This document shows, piece after piece, positions 27,333 to 41,782 of a DNA stretch of 64,000 bases. Source of the stretch: Merluccius polli. Lineage: Eukaryota > Chordata > Actinopteri > Gadiformes > Merlucciidae. Location of the stretch: assembly GCA_030340625.1 (NCBI GenBank), contig JAOPHQ010004853.1:81001-145000 (forward strand). The letters are read 5' to 3'. The translations under genes were made by a program, and so were the position numbers. Position 1 is the first letter of the stretch; each line of letters starts with the position of its first letter. The notes beneath the pieces were generated by a model. The model was not told the origin of the DNA, searched no databases, and saw only the letters and a program-made list of their open reading frames with translations.

Positions 27333-28944
27333 TACTATAGTCATAATTAACAACTGCCTAGCAACTAACTAACTCATTTGAAGCAGTGGCAGACTAGTTT
27401 AGACTAATTTAAAATTAATAATTGTTATATATTATACAAGGATATGTGATAAGTTATGTTTCTCTTTAGGGCTCTGATGCTACCAAAAATGGCCTATTCC
27501 CTTTGATTATTTTTAAATAAATACAAATAAAAAAGTCTGGGAAGTCCTCATGGTGAGAGGTTAAATCATTCTTATTTTGTTTTATAAATGTATGACATTT
27601 TCCAAAGGCCCGCCTCGCAATGTGTGCTCTGACTTCAAAGGACCCTACAGAAAATATATAAACACGACACTATTAGCCCGCGTGTTATCTTTAGTTAACA
27701 TTTCAAACAACACTGCTGAGTGGAGTCGTGTTTTCAGTCGCCGGCTCCGGCACGCCAAAGGTCTGTGTTGTTTTTCCTGATGGTCCGGGGGCACACTGTG
27801 TGGTGCCACAATTGGAAACTCCTCGACACCCTCTGAAGGGCTACGCAAACACACCCGAAACACAAGACCCTGTATGCCCCCCACTCCCACCCCGACCTTC
27901 CCTTCAGCCGACCCGGCACTGCTCGCAACAACTTTCATATTTAATGTCAGAAAAAGCGCTGGAGCAGGATTTGTCAGACATTTGTGTTTAGCCCTTTTCT
28001 TTTTGTTGCTTTTTTCCCGGGTGTTTGGGAGTGTGAGGCGCGTGATGGACTTTATAAACAGACGCGCTTGGCTCTGCGATGCTTTAGATGCAAGGGGTGC
28101 GATGATGGTGTGTAGACAGATTACCACTTCGTTAAACAAACCCAAGACCTCAAACGGCCCAGCCACCCGCTGGACAGGCATCCCGACGATGGGAAATAAC
28201 GGGAACCTGTGCTGCTGCCCACATTAGACGCTAACCGTCTGTCTGCCCCGGAGGTTGGGACCATTCCTACATTTATTGGAGGGAAATCAAAAGGAAAAGT
28301 GCATCCTTTTGTGTGTTCTGGTCTATTTCCATATAACGCTTCGCACAAAATGGGATCCCAGCGTCTCTAAACAACATGTTTAGAAGTGAGTCACATAAAA
28401 TCCTTTGGAAATGGCCTTTGTGAGTATTGACCAACACGCTTGGACAGGAATAACATTATGCAAGGACACACACACACACATTGTGGAAAACATCCTCCTC
28501 CTCCTACTCCTCGTCCAAAAAAAAAAAAAAAAAAAAGCACACCACATTTCCAGTGTCAAATATTTGAGGGGTATTACCAACAAAACTCAATAGGGAGCTG
28601 TTGAAAAAGACCAGTTTTAATGTCTGCGCCTGTGAGTTGCGGTGGCTGACCTGATTCAGCCATAAAAGTGTAATAAACAACCCCGCTTTGGCGGCACGGA
28701 GGCTTTGGGGAAACCGATGGACGCCTAATTACCGTTGAGACAAGAAGATGCTCTTATCTAAACCAGTTTGCCCAATGCTCCTGGATTCATTTGAATGAAG
28801 ATACTAGGAAGCATAATTATATCTCATACACAGCAGAAGTAATGCATTAGAAGCTAATGTCTATTCTAATATCTCCCTGGTCATAAGTTGAAATATTGAA
28901 TGACAAATCTGCGTGATTCTGTATTGCGAAACTGGTTGAGCGCA

Positions 28945-28951
<7 letters not shown>

Positions 28952-29001
<50 letters not shown>
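28952..29001. repeat. (AC)25 microsatellite
   Basis: An AC repeat of about 50 nt, interrupted only near its start. Confidence 0.95.
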
Positions 29002-29003
<2 letters not shown>

Positions 29004-29756
29004 AGAGATCACTCTCATCTCATCCAATCTCAGGCAAAGACCACGGCGACACGGCTTCAGAGGGAAAACAGACCCGCTCTCTCACTTCAAAGAGGCGCAG
29101 GGATGCTTTTAAAAAATCACACCGGCAATAAACTACAACAGGAGTTGTGCCGCTGTTATGCAAAAAGATGAAAGGGGATTTTCAGTGAGGAGAGGAGTAA
29201 CATCGCAGTGGTACCCCCCCCCCCCCCCCACCACCCCTTCTCATCTGCCCCAGCTTTACCTCTACCTTCACACACACGCAAACACACACACACACACACA
29301 CACACTTCATATGGAATAAAGGAGCTTCTGGTGCTGCAGCTGTTTACATGGGAGCTGGTTGCCATGGGAGGGACACCATTGTTTGTTTCAATTTTCAAAG
29401 GCCCCATAACATCATAAAGCCACTTGCCATGATGAATGATGCGCGAACGAGAAAGGACAGGAAAATACTTCAAATCCAGTTGTTCTGGTCTTTACACTAA
29501 CATACGTTACAATCTCAATCTCTACCAGCGTGGGGACTATAATAAAACAAGTTGAAACGGTAAGTTGTGTGTGGAGTCGTGAAAGCAGTCTGTCAGGGCG
29601 TGCGGCTAAATGAGATCCTGTGCAGACAGATTAAGAAGCTGACTAATTGAAGTAATTGCAGGCGGGGTTGGCCTGCCGTCTCGTCTCGTGTTTTGAAGTC
29701 TGTGTTCCCGTAGCGCTCTGTTCCCTGATGATATCTTCGTGAATGAAAACAGCGCC

Positions 29757-29814
<58 letters not shown>
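29757..29814. repeat. (GAT)19 microsatellite
   Basis: An uninterrupted GAT/ATG array of 58 nt. A C-rich run of about 17 nt follows at 29877-29894. Confidence 0.97.
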
Positions 29815-30852
29815 GGGATGATGATTGATGATTCAAGAAATGAAGCAACAAGTTCTTGTGTTTGTTGACATTCTGCCCCCCCCCCCCCCCCCCGGAGCTC
29901 AGGCTCAATATCGAGGTATGAGAAAAAGCGAAGAGGACCGGACAAACAGGAAGTAGTTAGAGAACAACACAGATCACTTCAGGTCAGGTCGGCTAGGCTC
30001 AGTCGTGTCACCGGGTCTACGAGTGATGGAACAGTTTCAGGTGAGGCAGATAGAGTTGTATCCATTTCACAGGATACAAAAAAAAACCCCAAAAACATTT
30101 TGACAGTGACGCAAAATAAAACCGCCAGCGGTCGGTAGGGGGGACGCCACAGGGGTGGTGGCGAAGACCTTGAAGTTCGAGCGGTGTGGCGGCTATTAGC
30201 GTTCAATCCCGAGCGGTGACAGCTCCCTCCGGAGGCAGTTGTTTGGAACAGCATGGCATGCTTCAGATGCTTCTCCCATGAGGGGACACACCTTTGGAGA
30301 GAACAAAGCATTACAATACACATGCGAGGCCGAGGTGACTACTGGTTCAAGCCAAATGCTGCCCATAAGCGAATCGGCCACCCGCCAAAATATTCAATGT
30401 ACGTCGATGCAGTAGCGGCTATCCAATTTTCGTAATATGTCTTAAAAAAAAAAAAAGATTTTCGCGTGTCTCTTCTCTGTGTCTATTTCCACCAGAAGAG
30501 AAAAGGCCAGTTGAGTTATAATTAGTATCTGGTAGTCGGGCTGTTTCATTTCGTACCCTGACAAATTCCACAGCTCCCTTTGAGTTCCCCTTTCATATGT
30601 GGCGCTCACATGGTGCTGAAAGAGAAAAAAAAAAAAGAGGTAAAGATGACAAACATTTGATGACATTCTGCAAATTACAAGGCTTTGTATTTTCTATTCT
30701 GGGCATGAATGCTGCATTCAGTCCGACAGGATCCTTTTTCCTTTTTTCTTTTTCTTTTTTACTCGAGTGAAAGAAAGAAATACCACAGTTCAAAGTATAG
30801 AGTGAAAAAAGAAAGGCCGTAATTAGAGCTGAAGATGTAGTGAGAGAAAGAA

Positions 30853-30887
<35 letters not shown>

Positions 30888-32292
30888 AAACGAGAAACAC
30901 TCATCTGTTCATCTTTATTTGTCCATCACATGAGAGCAGGCCTTCAGCCCTGCATTTATTCACCAGGATATGTCAACACGTATCCCAATAATGGCCGCGC
31001 TAGCGGCGGTATTAGCATTAATTCCTCAACTGTGTTCTCAGAAGGCTCAAATCCCTTTTTAAACGCCGCGTTAAGCAACCCTCGACAAACCCCAGCAACC
31101 ATTTCAAAGGAATATCTTAGCGTTGAGTCGTGGCGTGGACATGAGATTTGACAAACACAACTTGATGTTAGGCTGTAACTCAACTTTAAAACACAATCTG
31201 TACAAATGATCGAATGGAGCCCATAAACCTTTCACCCTCCTTTCGCAAGGTTTGTAGCGTCAACTAAAGACGTCAATGCCTTCAAAGCAAAGAGAGGCAT
31301 AAAAGTAACACAAATGCAACAGAATCAGCCAGACGCTCCGCTAATCCCCGGTGTGTGTTGAACGTCACCACCGCTGAGTTGCGTTCCTCTGCTGCGCACG
31401 CGGTGATTTATCCTGCGCTGTTTCCAATAGTCAGCCGCGAGGGGCTGCTGCCAAAAAAGTAGTATTCCCGACAGCCGCTGTCTCTTTATCTTGGTTCACC
31501 TACGTCAGATGGACTGGAAACACGCTGTTGAACTTGGATTGGCTCACGACGGCGACAGCAGCCTCTCGACGACAAACAGAAGACAGAAGGACTGCGTGCT
31601 GAAATATTTAACAGTTATGAATTGTTTCATGAACCCCTTCCTTGGGTACCTGTAAAAATAAAGGCGGTTAATTATTCAATGCAATTGAGGCAGCGAATCT
31701 TCTCACTTTGTTAATGGTATCTGCAATAGCTATACTGGTATAACTGAGATATTATTATTCGAAAAGAAATGGTGGGAACTTCATCCACTGCTGCTTTCCC
31801 TCCACATTTGTTGAACAGAAGAAGAATTTGAGCGTTTGAAAGAGAGTTTGGTATCTTCATTCAAGGCTTTGATCAGAGTCACACTAATGTTTCCATGACC
31901 CCTGCCATATGGTGCCTATGTGTCCATTTGGGTATGTGTGCATGTGCTTACACACATGCCCTCCCCCTTCCCCCCCCCCCCACACACACACACATACTCA
32001 CACACATACTCTTCATGCCTGCGTGGCCACATATTTCCCTGAGGCTCCTAGTCTTAAGTAGATATCAAAGGCCTGCATTTACAGTTATCTCTGCCCGTCC
32101 GGGCCGCGGAAGCAATCAGTGGAGGTCAAAGGTCAATGCTCTGGCCTAAGACAGAGACACAACTGGGCGACTTGCACTTCAAAGGATAAAGTGATCCCTT
32201 TGACTGCTGTTGTTTTAGGAACCTTGGATGTCATAATCAGGACAGTAGGAGCGGAGAGGGGGCTGAGATTTTGAGGGAGAGAGACGGCGGGG

Positions 32293-32326
<34 letters not shown>

Positions 32327-32340
32327 ACCTCTGAATAATT

Positions 32341-32371
<31 letters not shown>

Positions 32372-32500
32372 CTACCTCTGAATAATTAGAGAGAAAGAGA
32401 GAGAGTGAGAGAGACAGAGAGAGAGACAGACAGAGAGAGAGTGAGTGAGAGAGAGAGAGAGAGAGAGAGAGACTACCTCTGAATAATTAGAGCCACCAAG
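32293..32500. repeat. GA arrays with an embedded unit in triplicate
   Basis: Three copies of the non-repetitive 22-nt segment containing CTACCTCTGAATAATTA lie at 32323-32344, 32370-32391 and 32471-32492, separated by GA tracts of different lengths. Confidence 0.95.
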
Positions 32501-32545
32501 ATCAAAAGAACAAGCGCAGGCTTGGTCTGCTTAACCTCTGTAGAG

Positions 32546-32838
32546 CAGACAGAAGGAGAGAGAGAGAGGGGGGGGGGGGGGGGGGAGAGAGGGAGAGAGA
32601 GAGAAAGAGAGAGAGCGGGAGAGAGAGAGAGGGAGATTTTATTCCGTCCTGTTGTTGTTCTTCTGGTTGGAGAAACCCAAAACCATGTCAAACATAATGG
32701 AAAATATTTGAGGTCTTCTTTTATTAACCAAGAACAGCTTTGATGTTTGTCGTCTTTATTTGTTTTAGAAGAAGAAAGGGAAGTATGGCATGCAAGCGAT
32801 CTTCTTTTGTAGAGCAAACAGAGAAAAGAGCGAGAGAG

Positions 32839-32881
<43 letters not shown>

Positions 32882-32900
32882 GAGAGAGGGAGGGATAAAT
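32546..32900. repeat. GA/G-rich simple repeats
   Basis: GA repeat with a G run (32546-32636) and a second GA block (about 32828-32893), separated by about 190 nt of unique sequence. Confidence 0.9.
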
Positions 32901-33799
32901 GATATGGTCGCCCTCATTCTACATAATCAATTGAACATCATTATCGGTCCCTTTCAGATCAAAGCCCAGTAGGAGATGATCAAAGTGACAGCATTTTGTT
33001 TGAGCTAAAAGAATGACAGCACCAACAACACCAACCTCATTGCCATGCAGGCGCAATGGACTGCTCCACTCAAGTGTCACACACACACACACACACACAC
33101 ATACACCATGGAAAGCCTCCCAACGTGCGTTGAGATGCCACTCTGCCAGTTTACTTTACACTCGTACTTTCAGTTTTTCAACATTCAGGATAAATAACAG
33201 ATTTTTTTTATTTATCAAATGCACTTTTGGTTAGTTTACTAGCAACCGGAGAAGAAAAAAAAAGGGTCTGGGAAAAAAAAAGAGCAAAGATTGCCATCCA
33301 TTTCGAAATCGAAGGAATCTGTAATGCTAAATAAGCCAATGGTGTATTTGGTCATGGCCTCTTAACCATAACAAAACAGTTTTGTGCTGCTAGGAATTAC
33401 CCACACAGATTCAATTTCACTCCCACCCTGGGAAATAAAAAATATGACTACATGTGAATGGAGCTGCGAGACACCGCCGATGTCTCCACATTCACAGACT
33501 CCACTGACTCCGCACAACTATCGGCGGGACAAGCAGAAAATACCAGTTAGCCTACGGCAGGACTGGCGGCGTACGCAATTCAACGCCAAACATTAGAAAT
33601 CGCTGCTGTCTTTACCCACTTAATAAAATCCACCGTCGGTGGATGAAGAGCCTGAGAGTCACTCTGTTCCTGTGTGAGAGTTGTAGTCCAGGGTGGGGAC
33701 GTGTGTCAGTCAGTGTATTTCTTTTTTTTGTTAGGGGGGGGGGGGGGGGGTCACTTGAGGGTCAGAGAAGAGGTAACATTCAGTCCCATCATCTCTCTG

Positions 33800-33830
<31 letters not shown>

Positions 33831-34440
33831 TTTAGCTTCACGATGAGACCTTACGAGTTCGACGCATCAAGCACGGCTGTAGTGAAAGCTTTGTATGCGT
33901 TAAAACTTTGTTTTCTCTTTCGAGCCCGCCGTCGCCCACGAGCGAGGAAGGCGAGCGCTCTACGACCTCGTATTTCTGAATAACAAGGTGGCTTAAGGGA
34001 CCGCTTATCGCCGATAGCGGAGGGGGCTCTATAAGCGCTCGCTCCGGGGAGGTCAACTGAGGTCGTCCCTCGCAAACAACATCTCGCTCGTGAGAGGCTG
34101 AGATGTCTATTCTTACGAACTAGTCATACGTTTTGGTTATAAACCAGCAGTTTCTACCACTAGCAATTGGAGGTATGGTTGGATTTATGAGTCGATGTAC
34201 ACACATAGAAAGTGAAACATCCATTATATTGACGGCCTGTAATAATAGCAATGAGCCATCACCCTTGTTACAGAATGGACTTGTGGGCTGGCTGTGGGGG
34301 ATGTGATGGATTGGGCATTAGTGTAGAAGCTCTTACCACAGCGGGCCGGTCCCCATGAGAGACCAGACATTTGATCTAGAGTCCAATTGGAAGTCTGTTT
34401 TGTCTCATCCAAACCATATAACCAACATACATATGCATGT

Positions 34441-34768
34441 TCACACACACACACGCGCGCGCACACACACATGCACAGGCACACACACACACATACATGC
34501 ACACGCAGGCATACACACACATGCACACACACATACATGCACACTCACACATATACACGTGCACACATGCACACGCAGACACACACATGCACACGCACAC
34601 ACACACATATACACGTGCACAGACACATGCACGCACACACACACAAGCACACATACAAACAGACATGTCACATGCACACATTGACACAAACACACGCGCA
34701 CACACACACACACACAAACACACATACACACAAACACATATACACGCGCACACACACACACACATATC
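34441..34768. repeat. Cryptic CA-rich repeat region (about 330 nt)
   Basis: Imperfect CACACA sequence with many ACATGCACACA, ACATACA and CGCGCACA variants. The five overlapping open frames over it (His-Thr or Cys-Val rich) are artefacts. Confidence 0.95.
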
Positions 34769-35886
34769 CCCACCCACATTTGTGTGTGAGTGGGTCGGAC
34801 CCTCCTCTTGTCTCGTATAAAGAGCACTAAGCCAAGTGTAAGTCCACCAGCTGTTGCCACGGTCCCCTGTGGAGAAGAGGAGGAGAGCCTGGAAGGTCTT
34901 GACCTTCTGGGATAATAAAATGCCATCATCAAACGCACACGCCGCGTCCCACAGATACAAGTGTCGGCTTCAAACACTTCACGCTCCACTAGAAGGGAAC
35001 GAGGTGTATTTGCGTACGGGTACGTCCACACGCTCTACACAAAAGTCATATCATATATGTCTACACTGTATACAGTATGCATATGTATATTTATACCACG
35101 GCATTGTTACAGTAAATACTTTATCCTGATTGGTCAATGGTCACACCTATGCCTCTTACAGTAACAGTTCTGAATCAGCAGCGGAAGGATGTTTTAATTT
35201 CAGCCGATGAAGTCGATACAAAAACAAACAATAACGCCATAGATGAAAGTCACTCATATCTAATGATTGTTGTTTTATAAGTACAATACAATACACCACC
35301 ACCATGTACAGTGTGTGTACATACCGTACGGTATAGGGCTGTGTGTTACGTCCGTGTGCGTAAGGGGATGTGGTGTGTGTGCTCACACGACACGAGCATA
35401 CCATGACACACACTCACAAAACCCAAACCAAAGGAGGGAAATGCTTCGCTTCGATGTCATCCATTCCCCACGCTCGAACATGGTCAGAAAAACGTGCCAT
35501 GCATGTGAGAGGGAGGGATCCCGTGTCGAGAGGAAAACAACAAAAAAAAATCACCAGTTTAGTTCAGCGGAGGGAAAAAAGTTGAAACGAAAAAGAACGA
35601 TTCCTGCAAAATATGATGAGTGACGGAAGGGGGGGGGGAGGGGAGGGACGTGATGATTTTGCTTTATCTTGTATTTTTTTTGTATTTTTTTCCTAACACA
35701 TGATGGTAGAGATATTCCCTGTGGGTAGCATGGCTGGGAGAGAGATCAGAGGGCTTGGGTGAGGGGATGGGTGTGTTTGGGAGGGAGGGAGGTGGGGGGG
35801 GTGGGGGGAGGTGCTTTCCAATTGCAGGGCAGCACACCCGTGTGCAACATGGAACGGTGTGCCTTCAAGGTCATGGCCAGCCTTAA

Positions 35887-35900
35887 CTCTCTCTCTCTCT

Positions 35901-35938
<38 letters not shown>

Positions 35939-36075
35939 TTGATGGCCACAGGAAGACTGGCTGCTGTTTACCACCTTGAGAAATGTGCCAGGTGGTGGTG
36001 GTGGAGGAGGAGGAGGAGGAGGAGGAGGAGGAGGAGGAGGAGGAGGAGGGGAAAGGGAGGGAGGGGGGGGGAGTG
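35887..36075. repeat. (CT)n and (GGA)n microsatellites
   Basis: A CT array at 35887-35936 and a GGT/GGA array at about 35993-36050, followed by a G-rich stretch. Confidence 0.95.
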
Positions 36076-36289
36076 GGTTTCAGCGCAAGGTGAAACAGGA
36101 AAAAAAAACAAAAAAGCATTAAGGCCACAGGGGACCGGCTCTTATCTTTACCCCCAAACTGATGCTAACGAGAACGAGAGGAAGAAGATTAAAACAGCAG
36201 CAGCCTGTTAGCCTCGACCCCGTTGATACGTTTGATGAATTAACCAATGTTTTGGTCCGTGGGCTCCTCAAACTAGGGTACAACCCCCG

Positions 36290-36320
<31 letters not shown>

Positions 36321-36506
36321 TGCTCCTCCCTCCCCCATCCCCCCCTCCACATGTTAATCTTTACAGGGCACTCAAGGAAGTGGCGTTGACAGCCTCGATT
36401 TGAGGTCAAGGGGGGCCAGGGGTCAAGCATATCCTGCTGACATGAAAGCGTATCCCAGCACACCTTGCTCTTGGTATCTGAGGTCCGGCCCTCCGCCCCC
36501 ACCACC

Positions 36507-36540
<34 letters not shown>
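36290..36540. repeat. Two long poly-C runs (C31 and C33)
   Basis: Uninterrupted C runs at about 36290-36320 and 36508-36540, with C-rich shoulders. A further 15-nt C-rich run occurs near 36726-36740. Confidence 0.9.
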
Positions 36541-36542
<2 letters not shown>

Positions 36543-39500
36543 CCCTCTGACCATCTGCACCTACATAATCTGGGCCTCATCGGGGGCCCAAACAAAAGCC
36601 ATGTGTTAATTACCTTTGAAGGTGAAATGACTTGGGGGGCCACAGCCGACGTTCATCTGGTTTCAAAGCGAAAGGGCCGGAGAACCGCTTACGCTTTGGC
36701 TCAGACGTTTTACAGTTGTCCTCTCCCCCCCCCCCCCCCCACCTTTCTTTTACCTGGCCTGCCGTACGTGCGCTTTGCTCTCTCGAAGACGCAAAAGCGA
36801 GACGCAATCTCATCTCTCCCCCCCCCTCAAAATCATCTTCTCCTCTTCAATCCTCTTCCCAGAGAGATGCAACCTACAACCACTTACTGTAACTCTCACT
36901 TTTTTTGTGGGAGGGGGGGGGGGTTGAACAAGGAAATTAGGGGGAACGTGGAGGGCAATGAGTAGTGGACCTCCACCTGTCCTCCAGATGTCCACGTCTA
37001 TACGAGGGCACTCGCTCGGATACGATGTTTTGTTCTTCCAGGGAAGTGCTCTAATTATTTTTCTTTGCTCTCCGTTGATTCCTTAGGACACAGACGAGAG
37101 TAGTTTACAGATCATAAACCCGCTGCTTTTTTTTTTTTTTTTTGTCGAACGTTGCATTTTTTTTCGTCTCCGTTTGCCATGAAGTAATGGGAAACAAAGC
37201 ACGTTAAGTCAATACTTACTTTGTGTGCAATTATGAACATGTTTGGACCTATTGATTAGACGGAGAGAGAGAGAGTGTTGTTCGCGAGATCGCCGCCCGG
37301 TTCCCTCGTCGGAGTTTACCGGTGAATTCTTCGCAGATCGAAACCAGATAGCGCTCTGTAAAAATATCCTCATTAGTCACCACAAGAAAAGACAACACTA
37401 CTTTGTTCAGATCCTGGCTCTTTCGCTTGCACTCTCACTGTTTTATGACTAAACGCCGCGTAACAAACCCTCTTCCTCCAAACCAGCGGCCGCCTCTTTC
37501 CTGCCGCAGGAGTGAGGGAAGTGGATTTCCAAACAGACATGTAACCCGACGTCCAAATAAATGTTTCTTCAAGGCTGACCACAGGTGACCAGCACAGCCT
37601 TGTGTCCAGACCCCTTGTGCAACACATAACACACATATACTGTATACATGTGTTGTGTGTATATATATACAGGTATATATATGCAAATTTGGCTTGAATG
37701 CTATTGTAACAATACACAATATATAGAAAAATGTGAAAAATGTGATTTTCTTTGAAATATTTCTTACCTGCATCGGTTGTCAGAAAGCGCAGCCCACCCC
37801 CCCCCCCCCCCCCCGGTCCTGCAGAGAGGCATGGGGGAGCTGTCAGATGTAGTGTGTGAGAACCAGGGGTGAGTGGCTTCTACTTGTCGCCCAGGCTTCG
37901 CACATGGGCCCCGCGCACGGCCGACACGCAGGTGAAGACAGGCGGCGGGCCAGACAGGAGCCAGCCAGAAACAGAAACACACTCATAAATATCCGCCTCG
38001 CACTGAAGTTTTCCCCAGGTTCCTCCAAAAGCAAACATCTCACATCCTACCTTGTAATTTATCACTGCTGCTGCTGCTTCGCTGAGCAAAATAAAAAAAA
38101 TCCAAAGGAAAAAGGGAAAAGGCTGAGTTGCCGAAAGTCTTTTGGGAAATGTGTGTCGAGTTTGTTTTTAACCTACCGCAAAAATCCATACGCTCTTTGA
38201 TGGTGTTAGGCCAGACTCATTTTATGTTTAGGTTTTGTTTGCTCAAATTGCCTACGGTTAATCTGATCCACCTGGTAGCAGAAACCGAGCGAGAATCTCG
38301 TTACACCCACTCCATCTCCGTGTCTAATTTGCATTCACAACACAAACATTTTGAGGATGTGTTTCTAAAATACGCATGCCACACACGTGTGTCTGTCTCT
38401 GTGAGTGTGTGTGTGTGTGTCTCAGATGTGGATGTTGTTTCCTTCTCTCATCAGCTAAGGAGAAAAAAAGAAAAGAAAATTCCCAGGCCTTGGAAAAGCT
38501 GGCAGAAAGTAATCAAGTAGCATCAAGTGATGTCATTCCCTATGAAAGCATGCACCCTGTCCGACATTTGGCTGCTATGTGCGACGGCAGGGTTTGCGCC
38601 GGCTTGATCTGCCGGGGGGGTCAGCGACACCGATACGGGACATCAAAGCGCGGGCCGGGCCGTAGCGAAGAGGCTGGCACGCATCACTGTCCTCTTTGAT
38701 TACAGTAGCCCTATCTTCCCACTGAGGGGGATGAAAGCCAACGGCTGCGCGGCGTTAAGTGAGTGTCGGGGATAATGACGCGCTTTAGCGGCACCCTGAC
38801 GTTACAACTGGGCTGCCGCAAAAACACTTCGCGCCGGGGCTGCTATGGCTAGTTAGACAGGGGTGGCTCTGTGGGATTGAACCCGAGTCTCTGTCTCTGT
38901 CTCCTCTCTCTCTCTCTCTCTCGCTCCATGAACTCTTTAGGATATCCTGTTAACTTGTTTCCTTTAACCGATTCATTTTAAGTGTCAAAAAAGGCACACG
39001 AAAAAAAACACAATACACATACGCCTTGTTACATGATGATCACGGTTTAGCTAAAGTGGCTGCTTTAGTCAAATTACAGCTGAATAAATAACGCTTTAAA
39101 GGGCTCCGTCGGTGCCAATAATGAGACGGTTTGCGGTGCGCGTGCGGTATAAACACACGTTTACTGTCGCCAAAAGACCCAGATTAGTGTGGTGGTTGTC
39201 GCCGTGGAAACGCTGGCGGGTTCAGGGGGAAGGAGGAAGGACGCCGGCCACCTCTTTGATAATGACACCGTGTCTTGGGGTGGTAATTGGTTTGGGCTCC
39301 TTCCTCTGTCACTGCCTTGAAAGAGGGCATCGGAGAGGGTGGTGCTGGTGGTGGTGGGGGGAGGGGGGGGGGCGGGCAGGGGTGTGATTCAGGCACTAGG
39401 CATGAGTGGAAACTCCTGGAGGAGGGCCCCACACTGATACCTTCAAGTCGGCCAGGTCCATCTGGCCCATCTTCAACTATACTAATAAACACACACTCAC

Positions 39501-39622
39501 ACGCATGTACGCACACACACGCGCACACACACACACGCACACACACAAACACAATCAAAACATGCCCTGTACTAACAAAATATAGCCTGTATAACACATA
39601 TTGACCCACACACTCACAGACA

Positions 39623-39659
<37 letters not shown>

Positions 39660-41415
39660 CTTGCATAGTGTGAATGACATAATAGAACCATTAACAGGCA
39701 GCCCCTGCTATTTTGCCGCCATCATCCTGACAAAGCATCAACAACAAACAGTCCAACCCATCCACATAGCTATTCGCTGACCCTTTGATAGCAAGGGGAC
39801 CTTTAATGAAAGCTGTCCTATCTTGAAAGAGTTCTCCTCTTTTTTTTTTTTTTTTTTATCAAACAGGGCATCATCTGCAACCAATAGAAGGTCTCCTCTT
39901 ACGAAATGAGAGCCTGCTCGACAGATGTCTCCTGCCCCTCTTTCTCTCTCACCCTCTCTCTCTCCCTCTCTCCCTCTCTCTCTCTCTTTCTACTCCCCAT
40001 TTAAGTCGGCATCATAGATGGCACCTTTTGACTTAAGTCCGGATCAAGGTTGTTCACTAATTCCCCTTTGGGACATGAAAGGGGGGCTTTGAGATGTGTT
40101 AACGCCGCAGACCTCCGTACACACGTTTGTTTTGGGGGTCTTCAAACGATAGCGCTGGCGCGTAGACCTGCTTCCGCAGCGCCGGCCCCCGGGAGGTGAA
40201 GCGGAAACGGGAGCGCACGCCAAAGTGCATTTAGGGTGGATGGCTTGAAACGTCATATTGGTGTACGGGAAAAAAAACAAACATACAGGCTCCTACTTTA
40301 ATAATTGTTGCCCTTAAGTAGTGAAGTGAGGGTATATTGAACCAATACATTGGCGTGACCCAAGCGATGACAAATGATGAACAAATCACACAAAAATCCT
40401 CCACACTTTATATAGCAAACAAATTACTTGACACACTTGACTCAAAACCCTTGTCTTCCCCTTTTGTCCCGGGGTTTTCCACACATTTAAACCCTTTTAG
40501 GTCTAGTAGGACCTCTCTCCGCTCTCCGCAGCGGTGACCTTAACAGAACTAGCAGGTTTCTTATCTCCTCGCTGGATATCATGTGCTGCTGGCACCGCTG
40601 GCTGCACTCCTTGCATCTCTGTGTAAGGTAAAGGAGAGGGTGGCACATTAAAGGAATCTCTCAAAGAAGCTCTTCAGCACACAAAAGGATTTATAGATCG
40701 GGGGTAAGGGGAAGGGGGGGGGGGGGGGGGTCTCTACTTTGTTCTTCCCAATGAGGACCTCCACCTGTTTCTGATGATGTGGGCCTGGAGCCTGTCCCCT
40801 TCTGAGAGGCTGAGCCCTCCCCGTGTCTTTGATGTAACCTGACCTCGCAGTTCCAACTCGCCGGGGATTGGATGATGATGATCGCGGACGGACGGACGGA
40901 CGGCCTCGTCCGCGAAAAACAGCGTGCGGACGGTGCCGGTGGTGATGGTGGTGGAGGTGGGGACAGTGGTGATGGCGGTGAAGGTGGTGATGGGTGGGTA
41001 AGGGGGGGGGGCGGGATAAAGGGATGAAGACCGTGCTTTCCCTGGCAGTGATGTGTCCAAACACCAGGCAGGCAGGCAGGCAGTGCGAGGTCACGTGACC
41101 GAGGCCTGCCAGCTCTTCTGACTTTAAGCAGTAAAACCTGTTGGATCTGAGAGGGCACATGCAACTGATCGGAGATGAAAGACGAGCTTTGCCTTTCACA
41201 GGCGGCCTAGGAGTCAGGGTTGGGGTGGTGGTGGTGGTGCTGGTGCTGGTGGTGTGTGTGTGGGGGGGGGTTGTGGTGGAGGGGGGCACATCTGAGGGAC
41301 TTGCCATCATCACAGAACAGTTGGGGTAAAGATTGGGGGAATCATCTTAAGGGTTTGGGATGGAAGAGGGTGGCATGTAGATTGATAGAGAATGAGACAT
41401 CAAGAGCAGAGTGAA

Positions 41416-41423
<8 letters not shown>

Positions 41424-41450
<27 letters not shown>

Positions 41451-41643
41451 CAGAGAGAGAGACATCCTTTCTAACTGTTTTATCAAACCTGCCCAAGTGA
41501 ACTACAACTCTGTTCAGTATGAAGTGACTTAAAACAACCGATTAACTAAGTCTTCTCTCACAAAGTCTCTTCTCCTGCGATGCAACATGAACAGACCGTT
41601 CAGACCAGCTTGGAACTGCACACACCACCACCAGTGAGTGCAT

Positions 41644-41689
<46 letters not shown>

Positions 41690-41782
41690 AGCATCCACTG
41701 TCCATCTGTGAGTGATTTCCAGTTCATACATTGTTGAGGATGACGTGTGATAAAACAAAAAGGGTGGGGGGGGGGGGGGGGG
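41424..41782. repeat. GA, GT and G simple repeats
   Basis: A GA run (about 41416-41462), a GT run (41650-41688) and a G run of about 17 nt near 41766-41782. Confidence 0.9.

Noticed and set aside
27645..28181. 178-codon frame on the - strand
   Set aside because: No motif, no similarity I can recall and no Kozak or splice support; it overlaps equally open + strand frames.
34376..35031. Two 194-196-codon Cys/Val-rich frames on the - strand
   Set aside because: They are translations of the CA-rich repeat at 34441-34768.
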